Positions 9,101-14,454 of a stretch of 14,454 nucleotides of DNA are shown here, in pieces. Source of the stretch: an uncultured beta proteobacterium (GTDB lineage Bacteria > Pseudomonadota > Gammaproteobacteria > Burkholderiales > Burkholderiaceae). The notes under the pieces are model-generated. The model searched no databases, was not told the DNA's origin, and saw only the letters and a list, made by a program, of their open reading frames with translations. Made by a program: the position numbers and the translations under genes. Where the stretch lies: positions 1 to 14,454 of the forward strand of contig CAIKGX010000218.1 in NCBI GenBank assembly GCA_903827075.1, read 5' to 3'. Numbering within the stretch: the first letter of the stretch is position 1; each line of letters starts with the position of its first letter.

Positions 9101-10901
9101 CATTGGTGTAATGGCCAATATGACGAATTTTGGTAATGTCATCAAAATCCAAAATAGGCTGACTTACCTCCAAGCGCATTGGTGGATTGATATTGTTGGT
9201 ATCTAGCAAATTGGGCTTTGGTCCGATAAATGAAACCAAAGACATCACCAAGTTTTCACGGATAGGGTCAATCGGAGGATTGGTCACCTGTGCGAACAAT
9301 TGCTTAAAGTAGTTATAAAGTGGTTTGTTCTTATTAGATAGAACGGCCAATGGACTATCGTTGCCCATAGAGCCAATTGCCTCTTCTCCATTCATGGCCA
9401 TTGGCGCCATCAGGAACTTAATATCCTCCTGGGTATAACCAAAGGCCTGCTGACGATCTAATAATTTCGCGATAGGACGAGTCTCAGTCTTTTCATCAAC
9501 CAAATCTCCCTTGCTGACATCCACCTCATCTAATTTCACACGGACGGCATCAATCCAACTCTTATATGGTTTGGATTTAGATACGGCATTCTTGAGCTCA
9601 ACGTCATCAATAATGCGACCTTGTTCCATGTCAATCATGAACATCTTGCCTGGCTGCAAGCGCCATTTTTGAACAATCTTGCTTTCTGGAATAGGTAATA
9701 CACCCGCTTCAGAAGCCATGATGACAAGGTCATCATCAGTAACGTAGTAACGCGCTGGACGCAAACCATTGCGGTCTAAAGTCGCTCCAATCTGACGCCC
9801 ATCAGTAAAGGCCATAGCAGCTGGTCCATCCCAAGGCTCCATCATCGCAGCATGATACTCATAGAATGCGCGGCGGTTGTCATCCATCATGGCATGCTGT
9901 TCCCACGCCTCAGGAATCATCATCATCATGGCTTGAGCCAATGGATATCCCGCCATCACCAATAACTCCAAGCAGTTATCAAAACAAGCTGTATCAGATT
10001 GACCTGGATAAATTAATGGCCAGAGTTTTTTCAAGTCGTCACCCAATACTGGGGAGCTAATCGCACCCTCACGCGCATTCACCCAATTGACGTTACCTTT
10101 CACGGTGTTGATCTCACCGTTGTGCGCAATCATGCGGTAGGGATGGGCCAATTCCCATGCGGGGAATGTATTGGTTGAGAATCGTTGATGTACCAATGCC
10201 AATGCCGAGATTGTTCGGGAATCTTGCAAGTCCTGGTAATAAGCGCCCACTTGATTTGCCAAGAGCAAGCCCTTGTAAACAATCGTGCGGGCAGACATGG
10301 ATGCGACGAAATACTCTTTGCCGTGCTTCAAATGTAAATCTTGAATGGCGTGGCTTGCAGTTTTACGTATCACGTACAACTTCCGTTCAAGCGCATCGGT
10401 AGTCATGATGTCGCGACCACGACCAATAAAGATCTGACGAATAAAAGGCTCAGTTTTTTGCACAGTAGGAGACATAGGCAATTTCACATCTACTGGTACA
10501 TCTCTCCAACCCAAAACTACTTGACCCTCTAAACGCACAGTGCGCTCTAACTCTTGCTCGCAAGCCAATCGGGAAGCATGTTCTTTTGGTAAAAAAATCA
10601 TGCCAACGCCATACTCACCTAATGGAGGCAAGGTAACGCCTTGTTTTGCCAGTTCTTCGCGATACAGGGTGTCGGGAATCTGAATCAAGATACCTGCGCC
10701 ATCACCCATTAGAGGGTCAGCACCAACTGCTCCTCGGTGATCTAAGTTCTCCAAAATTTTCAAACCCTGTGCAACGATTTCGTGGGATTTTTTACCCTTG
10801 ATGTGCGCTACAAATCCTACGCCGCATGCGTCATGCTCATTTCGTGGATCGTATAAACCTTGAGCGATGGGACGAAGATCTGAATTCATATGTGTAGTCA
10901 T
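6156..10901 (-). CDS. gltB: Glutamate synthase [NADPH] large subunit
   Basis: GltB is the catalytic subunit of glutamate synthase (GOGAT). The chosen reading has 1581 residues. It starts with a short propeptide of 25 residues ending H-D-A, followed by C-G-V-G-F, so Cys26 should become the N-terminal nucleophile of the class II glutaminase domain (about 26-430). A central linking domain follows, then the FMN-binding synthase domain (G-A-M-S-L-G-S-I-S near 905). The [3Fe-4S] cysteines lie at about 1176, 1182 and 1187 (C-x5-C-x4-C), with the Gly-rich beta-helix domain at the C-terminus. The frame is open 40 codons further upstream, to 11021, but that stretch looks non-coding and overlaps the putative promoter. 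ATG 10901 has GGAAA four bases upstream. ATGs at 10919 and 10889 are alternatives. GltB and GltD form the functional heterodimer. Confidence 0.96.
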   Translation of the reverse strand: MTTHMNSDLRPIAQGLYDPRNEHDACGVGFVAHIKGKKSHEIVAQGLKILENLDHRGAVGADPLMGDGAGILIQIPDTLYREELAKQGVTLPPLGEYGVGMIFLPKEHASRLACEQELERTVRLEGQVVLGWRDVPVDVKLPMSPTVQKTEPFIRQIFIGRGRDIMTTDALERKLYVIRKTASHAIQDLHLKHGKEYFVASMSARTIVYKGLLLANQVGAYYQDLQDSRTISALALVHQRFSTNTFPAWELAHPYRMIAHNGEINTVKGNVNWVNAREGAISSPVLGDDLKKLWPLIYPGQSDTACFDNCLELLVMAGYPLAQAMMMMIPEAWEQHAMMDDNRRAFYEYHAAMMEPWDGPAAMAFTDGRQIGATLDRNGLRPARYYVTDDDLVIMASEAGVLPIPESKIVQKWRLQPGKMFMIDMEQGRIIDDVELKNAVSKSKPYKSWIDAVRVKLDEVDVSKGDLVDEKTETRPIAKLLDRQQAFGYTQEDIKFLMAPMAMNGEEAIGSMGNDSPLAVLSNKNKPLYNYFKQLFAQVTNPPIDPIRENLVMSLVSFIGPKPNLLDTNNINPPMRLEVSQPILDFDDITKIRHIGHYTNGKFRSYELDICYPASWGKAGIEARLASLCAEAADAVRSGYNILIVSDRQVDAEHVAIPALLATSAIHQHLVEKGLRTSVGLVVETGSARETHHFALLAGYGAEAIHPYLAMETLAEMAKGLSGDLSPEKAVKNFVKAIGKGLQKVMSKMGISTYMSYTGSQIFEAIGLNHEVIDHYFKGTPSNVGGIGVFEVAEEALRMHTAAFGDDPVLSNMLDAGGEYAFRIRGENHMWTPDTIAKLQHSTRIGAEKGYQTYKEYANIINDQTKRQMTLRGLFEFKIDPAKAIPLDEVESAKEIVKRFATGAMSLGSISTEAHATLAIAMNRIGGKSNTGEGGEDPNRYVNELKGIPIKKGETLASILGDDVVEAHIPLLDGDSLRSKIKQVASGRFGVTTEYLRSADQIQIKMAQGAKPGEGGQLPGGKVSDYIGKLRFSVPGVGLISPPPHHDIYSIEDIAQLIHDLKNVNPAADVSVKLVSEVGVGTIAAGVAKAKADHVVIAGHDGGTGASPLSSIKHAGSPWELGLAETQQTLVLNGLRSRIRVQADGQMKTGRDVVIGALLGADEFGFATAPLVVEGCIMMRKCHLNTCPVGVATQDPELRKQFSGKPEHVVNFFFFIAEEVREIMAQLGIRKFDDLIGRVDFLDTRKGIENWKVHGLDFSKIFAEPAVAKDVPRHQVLTQDHGLGSALDNILIEKSEPALERGEKVSFIVPVKNVNRTVGAMLSGEVAQRYGHAGLPDDTIHIQLNGTAGQSFAAFLASGITLDLVGDGNDYVGKGLSGGRVIVRAPHEFRGDTAQNIIVGNTVLYGAIGGEAFFNGVAGERFAVRNSGATTVVEGTGDHGCEYMTGGTVVVLGVTGRNFAAGMSGGIAYVYDEDGLFDKRCNTSMASLEKVLPSAEQIAKMPQLEWHAPIDVKDGGERFTDEQILKSLIERHFRHTGSERAKALLADWEKARGRFVKVLPTEYKRALGELWEKAQNKTVAA

Positions 10902-10947
10902 AGTATTTCCGTGTGCCATGAATGGCCTGATTACTTTTGGAAGATCA

Positions 10948-10976
10948 AATATAGGTGAATACCCATACTGATGCAA
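10948..10976 (-). promoter_or_regulatory. Candidate promoter for the gltBD-mla operon
   Basis: On the minus strand TTGCAT (10976-10971) and TATATT (10953-10948) are separated by exactly 17 bases. The -10 matches five of six consensus positions, the -35 only three. Transcription would start about 40 bases before the gltB ATG. I saw no sigma-54 type element here. The match is moderate and unproven. Confidence 0.4.
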
Positions 10977-10977
10977 T

Positions 10978-11058
10978 AGAAATAAAATGAGTCTGTCCCA
11001 ATTAATAATGGGAAGCACCAATATGAATTATTAAAAAGGGGACATAGTCAAAAATTCT
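10978..11058. repeat. Paired inverted repeat, REP/BIME-like, next to the transposase gene
   Basis: Two 32-base arms, 10978-11009 and 11027-11058, face each other across a 17-base spacer. Read outward from the spacer, both start with ATTATTAA, a perfect 8-bp inverted repeat. After an internal mismatch zone both carry a GGGACA-type core (GGGACAGACTCA in one, GGGACATAGTCA in the other), and both end in T-T-C-T or T-C-T. As RNA this would form a long imperfect hairpin. The placement beside a Y1 transposase gene and the paired inverted layout resemble the REP/BIME elements mobilised by such proteins, which is inference. The segment ends one base before the candidate gltB -35 box. It could also act as a terminator for the genes upstream. 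Confidence 0.6.
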
Positions 11059-11085
11059 ACCGACGCAATTAAGGCCATCAGTAAA

Positions 11086-11095
11086 TACTAAAACG
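11086..11095 (+). repeat. 10-bp direct repeat TACTAAAACG, copy beside the transposase stop codon
   Basis: This copy ends one base outside the transposase stop codon. An identical copy lies at 11802-11811, immediately next to the start codon. Together they bracket the transposase reading frame. Confidence 0.7.
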
Positions 11096-11096
11096 C

Positions 11097-11801
11097 CTAA
11101 GTCACTGAATTCAGTGTGTTTATTTTCTTTGGACGACCACGGTGTCGGATCAAAACCTGCTCTGGATTGTCTTTAAATAGCTTTTTGGCGTAAATATCAC
11201 TTATCCATGGTTTTGAGCGAATCAATGCTTCGGTGATTTGGCGGTCCTCCCAATGAGGGGCACCCTCCTTTACAAACCCAGACCAAGCCATTTGTCTTTC
11301 AAAAGGGGTATTACCCAACCTCCAAAAGTGTTGATGATCTACCAGCCAAGGCTCTGCATTTCCACCGATATGAGAAGCAAAACTTGTCCAAGCGCAATCT
11401 TGGGGGCTGGACTCAAAGCCTGCCCTCACTGGATTGAGCTCAATATAGCGCTGGGCTCGCAAAAAATAATCGGGGTCTATTAAAGACGAGCGATAGCGCC
11501 CCTCCCAAATCGTGCCCGAACGCTGATGCTGTTGATTGAAATATTGGGCATAGCGCCTACCCAAAGACTGCATCGTTTTCGCAAGTGAGTCTGGGTTCTG
11601 GGGGGTAATCAAAAGGTGGACATGATTGGGCATGAGGGCAAACGCATGTACCGAACATCCAAATTGCTTGGCCGCCTCTCGCAGCCAATCTAAATAGATT
11701 CGACGATCTGCATCGCTAAAAAATAAAATTTCACGATTATTGCCGCGCACCATCACATGCATCGCTTGACCAGGAATAATCGTACGTGCTTGTCTTGCCA
11801 T
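11097..11801 (-). CDS. REP-associated tyrosine transposase (Y1/HUH, IS200-like family)
   Basis: This 234-residue protein is a Y1-type HUH endonuclease of the kind called RAYT or TnpA-REP, which cuts single-stranded DNA at palindromic repeats. Visible features are the early H-V-M-V-R-G-N-N-R strand (15-23), the metal-binding H-V-H in M-P-N-H-V-H-L-L (57-64), and a helix with candidate nucleophiles Tyr84 and Tyr87. It also has the family block W-E-G-R-Y-R-S-S (99-106) and the helix Y-I-E-L-N-P-V-R-A-G (119-128). The C-terminus carries R-G-R-P-K-K (221-226), an AT-hook-like element. The frame looks intact, so this is probably an active or domesticated protein rather than a decayed insertion sequence. 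It begins 12 bases after mrcA with no clear Shine-Dalgarno and is bracketed by 10-bp direct repeats. Databases sometimes mislabel such proteins as toxins. Confidence 0.93.
   Translation of the reverse strand: MARQARTIIPGQAMHVMVRGNNREILFFSDADRRIYLDWLREAAKQFGCSVHAFALMPNHVHLLITPQNPDSLAKTMQSLGRRYAQYFNQQHQRSGTIWEGRYRSSLIDPDYFLRAQRYIELNPVRAGFESSPQDCAWTSFASHIGGNAEPWLVDHQHFWRLGNTPFERQMAWSGFVKEGAPHWEDRQITEALIRSKPWISDIYAKKLFKDNPEQVLIRHRGRPKKINTLNSVT
11103..11116. repeat. 14-bp perfect palindrome at the transposase C-terminus
   Basis: CACTGAATTCAGTG is a perfect palindrome with no loop. It covers the last codons of the transposase gene and ends four bases before the stop codon. It could be a protein-binding site or a REP-like recognition hairpin. 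It lies a few bases from one of the 10-bp direct repeats. Confidence 0.6.
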
Positions 11802-11811
11802 TACTAAAACG
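11802..11811 (+). repeat. 10-bp direct repeat TACTAAAACG, copy beside the transposase start codon
   Basis: This copy directly abuts the transposase ATG (on the coding strand it reads CGTTTTAGTA then ATG) and is identical to the copy at 11086-11095. It occupies most of the gap between mrcA and the transposase gene, where a ribosome binding site would normally stand. Confidence 0.7.
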
Positions 11812-11826
11812 AACTATTGCAGTTCG
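11806..11826 (-). terminator. Small hairpin with T run over the mrcA stop codon
   Basis: On the coding strand CGAACT, a 5-base loop GCAAT, and AGTTCG form a perfect 6-bp stem (11826-11810), followed by TTTT (11809-11806). The mrcA TAG stop codon falls at the loop/stem junction. The stem is short and the T run has only four bases, so it would be a weak intrinsic terminator. It could instead be a recognition hairpin for the neighbouring transposase. A second palindrome, GTTCGCGAAC (11822-11831), overlaps it. Confidence 0.4.
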
Positions 11827-14150
11827 CGAACACCGCCATTAGTAGAAAAATCGGGCACAAACCAATCACCATCAAACTGGGTAACACCAGCAGGTACTTC
11901 GCGCCCCTGCTGCGGCTCGTCTCGCAGAGCTGTCTGCATATAAGAAATCCACATCGGCAAAGCAAGGCCACCACCAGTTTCACGATCACCCAAACTAGCC
12001 GGCTTATCAAAGCCGATCCAGGCGATTGCTACTACTTTTGGGTTGTAACCTGCGAACCACGCATCATGAGAATCATTTGTTGTGCCCGTTTTGCCAGCAA
12101 TATCGTTACGGCCTAGTTTGACCCGAGCGCTAGCGGCCGTTCCTGTTTTAGTGACCTCTTGCAACATGCTATCCATGACAAAAGCCGTGCGTGCATCTAG
12201 AACCCGAGTCGCATCTTCTCGGGCATGGGTTGGTTTGGCCTCAAACAAAATAGCGCCTTTTGAGTCCATCATCTTGTTAATTAAGTAGGGATCAACGCGA
12301 TATCCCCCATTAGCAAAGACGCTATAAGCAGATGCCATTTGTAGCGGCGTTACGGAACCTGCGCCTAAAGCCATCGTTAAATAAGGCGGGTGTTTTTCTG
12401 GCTCGAAACCAAAGCGCTGTATATATTCCTGTGCATACGATGGGCCAATGGCTCGAATAATCCGCACCGACACTAAGTTTTTAGATTTAGCTAGGGCATT
12501 ACGCAAGCGCATCATGCCGTCATACTTACCGTCGTAGTTCTTAGGCTCCCATGCCTGACTACCCGTCTCCATGCTGCCAATCGACAATGGTGCGTCATTG
12601 ACTATCGTGCTTGGTGAAAACCCTTTTTCAATTGCCGCAGCATAGATAAAAGGCTTAAATGAAGAGCCTGGCTGACGCAAAGCCTGCGTTACGTGATTGA
12701 ATTGATTACGGCGGAAATCAAAACCCCCTACTAAGGAAAGAATCGCTCCGGTTTCCGTATTCATAGACACAAATGCTGCCTCCACTTGGGGAAGCTGCGC
12801 CAACTTCCAAACGCCGCCATCTGATAGCAGTCGAATCACTGCACCAGGTCGTAAACGTTTTTTAGGCTGAGCACTATCAGTAACAGAAGCGGAAGCTAAT
12901 TTCATTCCCTCACCTTTGAGGGTGATAGTGTCCCCAGTAGAAATCATGACTAGCATCTCTTTTGGTTTGACCTCTAGAACTACACCAGACTGCAAATCAT
13001 CTAGCTGTGGGTAAGCAAGCAGCGCATCATCAATGGCGCGTTGGCGCTTCACTGGATCTTCTGGTAGCTCGATAAATCCTTCCGGTCCACGATACGCATG
13101 GCGAAGGTCATATTCAAAAATGCCGCGGCGCACCGCTTTATAAGCGGCGTCTTGGTCTGCCTTCAAGATAGTCGTATAAACATCAATGCCCTGCGAATAA
13201 ATCGCCTCACCATATTGACTAAAGAGCAGCTGGCGAACCATTTCAGATGCAAAATCTGCTCGGGTACTGAATTCATTGCCAAGCCCCCGAATATGCAACT
13301 CCTCGGCCATGGCATTTTTATAATCATCTGGAGTGATATAGGCTAAATCGCGCATCCGCTGCAAAATATATTCCTGGCGAATTTTTGCGCGTCTAAAGTT
13401 GCTTACGGGGTTATATGCAGAAGGGGCTTTTGGCAAGCCAGCCAACATGGCCGACTCTGCAATCGTGATGTCCTTTAAATCTTTGGCAAAGTAAATTTGA
13501 GCCGCACTTGAAAACCCATAAGCCCTTTGGCCTAGGAAGATCTGGTTCATGTAAATTTCCAGAATCTTATCTTTACTTAATTGAGACTCAATCTCCCAAG
13601 CCAATAAGACCTCGTAAATCTTTCGACTAAAGGTTTTTTCATTGCTAAGAAAGAAATTTCGGGCTACCTGCATAGTGATGGTTGAGGCGCCCTGAGATAA
13701 GTTCCCACGCAAATTGGTCAATGTCGCCCTCAAAATGCCAACATAATCGACGCCACCATGGGAATAGAATCGGTCATCCTCAATCGCCAACACTGCATTA
13801 CGCATGCTGAGTGGAATCTCGCTAAGCGGTATTACCTTACGGCGCTCCTCACCAAACTCCCCTATGAGTACTTTATCTGCCGTGTAAATACGGAGTGGCG
13901 TCTTGGGGTTGTAATCGGTTAGAGCAGAAATTTTGGGTAAATTGGGTTTGGCTATTAAAAATGCATACCCCACCAGCAAAGTGAACACGACAGCAAAAAA
14001 CATGCACAGAATAAGTAAGGCCTTGACGAGGGGATTGCTTCCGGATTTTCCATGCGAGGATGGCCCCGCTCTGTGCTGGCTTGGACGTCTACCAGTTGGT
14101 CGGTTAAACCGCTGATTGAGCGGTGGCTTGTCTTTTGGGGGTAGAGCCAT
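11814..14150 (-). CDS. mrcA: Penicillin-binding protein 1A (bifunctional glycosyltransferase/transpeptidase)
   Basis: This class A PBP, also called PonA, polymerises glycan chains from lipid II and cross-links the peptides in the periplasm. The 778-residue protein has a basic, Pro-rich cytoplasmic tail (1-40) and one transmembrane helix (about 42-65). The family 51 glycosyltransferase domain follows, with E-D-D-R-F-Y-S-H-G-G-V-D (124-135, catalytic Glu124), Q-G-A-S-T-I-T-M-Q (153-161), R-K-I-Y-E (176-180) and I-Y-M-N-Q-I-F-L-G (199-207). After a linker/OB-like region comes the transpeptidase, with Ser496-x-x-Lys499, Ser556-Lys-Asn558 and Lys687-Thr-Gly-Thr690. All catalytic motifs are present. 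An in-frame stop lies four codons upstream and the next internal Met is at residue 50, inside the membrane helix, so ATG 14150 is the likely start. It has no Shine-Dalgarno but a TATAAT box 8 bases upstream. Confidence 0.97.
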   Translation of the reverse strand: MALPPKDKPPLNQRFNRPTGRRPSQHRAGPSSHGKSGSNPLVKALLILCMFFAVVFTLLVGYAFLIAKPNLPKISALTDYNPKTPLRIYTADKVLIGEFGEERRKVIPLSEIPLSMRNAVLAIEDDRFYSHGGVDYVGILRATLTNLRGNLSQGASTITMQVARNFFLSNEKTFSRKIYEVLLAWEIESQLSKDKILEIYMNQIFLGQRAYGFSSAAQIYFAKDLKDITIAESAMLAGLPKAPSAYNPVSNFRRAKIRQEYILQRMRDLAYITPDDYKNAMAEELHIRGLGNEFSTRADFASEMVRQLLFSQYGEAIYSQGIDVYTTILKADQDAAYKAVRRGIFEYDLRHAYRGPEGFIELPEDPVKRQRAIDDALLAYPQLDDLQSGVVLEVKPKEMLVMISTGDTITLKGEGMKLASASVTDSAQPKKRLRPGAVIRLLSDGGVWKLAQLPQVEAAFVSMNTETGAILSLVGGFDFRRNQFNHVTQALRQPGSSFKPFIYAAAIEKGFSPSTIVNDAPLSIGSMETGSQAWEPKNYDGKYDGMMRLRNALAKSKNLVSVRIIRAIGPSYAQEYIQRFGFEPEKHPPYLTMALGAGSVTPLQMASAYSVFANGGYRVDPYLINKMMDSKGAILFEAKPTHAREDATRVLDARTAFVMDSMLQEVTKTGTAASARVKLGRNDIAGKTGTTNDSHDAWFAGYNPKVVAIAWIGFDKPASLGDRETGGGLALPMWISYMQTALRDEPQQGREVPAGVTQFDGDWFVPDFSTNGGVRELQ

Positions 14151-14158
14151 AGAATCAA

Positions 14159-14164
14159 ATTATA
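14159..14164 (-). promoter_or_regulatory. mrcA: -10 element (TATAAT) of a probable leaderless mrcA promoter
   Basis: A perfect TATAAT on the minus strand ends 8 bases before the mrcA ATG, so transcription would start zero to two bases before the ATG. The expected -35 region (roughly 14182-14190) contains only weak matches such as TTTCCG or TTCCGG. No other -10 and no Shine-Dalgarno is evident nearby. Confidence 0.5.
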
Positions 14165-14208
14165 GGGGGATTAGATAATTTGCCGGAAAGCTCCAAAACC
14201 CTTGTTTT

Positions 14209-14234
14209 TCAGAAAATTGAATGTCATTTTCTGA
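14209..14234. repeat. 9-bp inverted repeat in the region upstream of mrcA
   Basis: TCAGAAAAT (14209-14217) and ATTTTCTGA (14226-14234) are perfect inverted copies with an 8-base loop. They lie in the 141-bp stretch between the divergently oriented mrcA and a possible plus-strand gene. The repeat could be an operator or a structured leader; there is no T run to make it a standard terminator. Apart from this and the mrcA -10 box I see nothing else in the 14151-14291 gap. Confidence 0.45.
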
Positions 14235-14291
14235 CGAGCACATCCGCTTCACCTGATCGCTTTTCATCCCCATAAAACGAACAATGGCGGG

Positions 14292-14454
14292 ATGCCCTCA
14301 CGCCACATTTCCTCACAATCTTTTGATGACATCCTCAGTGATCTAGGTGATGATCCCGCCATCCCTGATCCGCATGGCATTCGCAAAAATCCCAGAGCAA
14401 CAAAGCCAGAATTCAGCGCCCCAATTGCACCAAAGCAAGGGCTTCTAACTGAGC
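14292..14454 (+). CDS. Unrecognised open reading frame, 5' end only, runs off the window
   Basis: From ATG 14292 an open frame of 54 codons continues to the right edge without a stop. The same frame is open back to a TGA at 14232, with no other ATG or GTG start. The predicted start of the protein is hydrophilic, with an acidic segment (F-D-D-I-L-S-D-L-G-D-D-P, about residues 11-22) followed by a basic, Pro-rich stretch (H-G-I-R-K-N-P-R-A-T-K-P). It resembles a disordered N-terminus more than a folded domain. No Shine-Dalgarno is visible before the ATG. The opposite strand is also open for much of this stretch, but its reading is rich in Cys, Ser and Gly and looks like a shadow. I do not recognise a family. 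If real, it is divergent from mrcA. Confidence 0.35.
   Translation, partial: MPSRHISSQSFDDILSDLGDDPAIPDPHGIRKNPRATKPEFSAPIAPKQGLLTE

Noticed and set aside
10902..11021. N-terminal extension of GltB to a 1621-residue protein
   Set aside because: The extra 40 residues lie before the usual short propeptide, overlap the candidate promoter and the inverted repeat, and have no family counterpart known to me. ATG 10901 gives a normal propeptide before the catalytic Cys.
11097..11801. Toxin or full insertion sequence at the transposase gene
   Set aside because: The H-V-H and Tyr motifs identify a Y1 family protein. There is no accessory orfB, and no IS-type terminal inverted repeats flank the gene on both sides.
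14221..14256. ATG at 14221 as the start of a plus-strand gene such as a frataxin (cyaY) divergent from mrcA
   Set aside because: The frame stops after 11 codons, and none of the sequence to the right edge resembles frataxin in any frame.
14413..14454. C-terminal tail of a minus-strand gene entering from the right edge
   Set aside because: One minus frame reads 13 residues that look protein-like before a stop, but that is too short to support a gene and conflicts with the longer plus-strand frame.
1..14454. CRISPR array, tRNA, rRNA or riboswitch
   Set aside because: I saw no regularly spaced repeats, no tRNA-like cloverleaf and no rRNA sequence; the intergenic gaps are mostly too short.

Overview
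The window looks like chromosomal DNA from a betaproteobacterium of the order Burkholderiales. Its moderate base composition and gene set resemble Polynucleobacter, but that genus is an inference from gene order and protein character, not from a search. Everything recognisable is on the minus strand, so transcription reads from high to low coordinates. The one exception is a possible plus-strand gene that starts near the right edge and runs out of the window.

Right block (about 11.8-14.45 kb): mrcA/ponA encodes a complete class A penicillin-binding protein 1A. A perfect TATAAT box lies only 8 bases before its ATG and no Shine-Dalgarno sequence is visible, which suggests a leaderless mRNA. Its stop codon sits in the loop of a small hairpin followed by a short T run. 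On the other side of the mrcA promoter is about 140 bp of non-coding DNA with a 9-bp inverted repeat, then an unrecognised open frame that leaves the window.

Middle block (about 10.9-11.8 kb): a REP-associated (Y1/HUH, IS200-like) tyrosine transposase gene lies 12 bases after mrcA. It is bracketed almost exactly by two 10-bp direct repeats, TACTAAAACG. Between it and gltB is a pair of 32-base inverted arms that share ATTATTAA and a GGGACA-type core. The pair resembles the REP/BIME repeats that accompany this family. It ends one base upstream of the best candidate -35 box for gltB.

Left block (1-10.9 kb): one tightly packed gene string, gltB-gltD-mlaF-mlaE-mlaD-mlaA-mlaC-mlaB-ABC ATPase. GltBD is NADPH-dependent glutamate synthase. 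The six mla genes encode a complete retrograde phospholipid transport pathway: outer-membrane lipoprotein MlaA, periplasmic carrier MlaC, and inner-membrane complex MlaFEDB. The last gene is the ATPase of an ABC-2-type exporter, cut off by the left edge. Gaps of 1-38 bases and 4-base stop/start overlaps through most of the string, with one 72-base gap before mlaC, suggest a single operon linking nitrogen assimilation with envelope lipid maintenance. The core genes are ordinary. The unusual part is the transposase and its repeats, inserted between mrcA and the gltB promoter.
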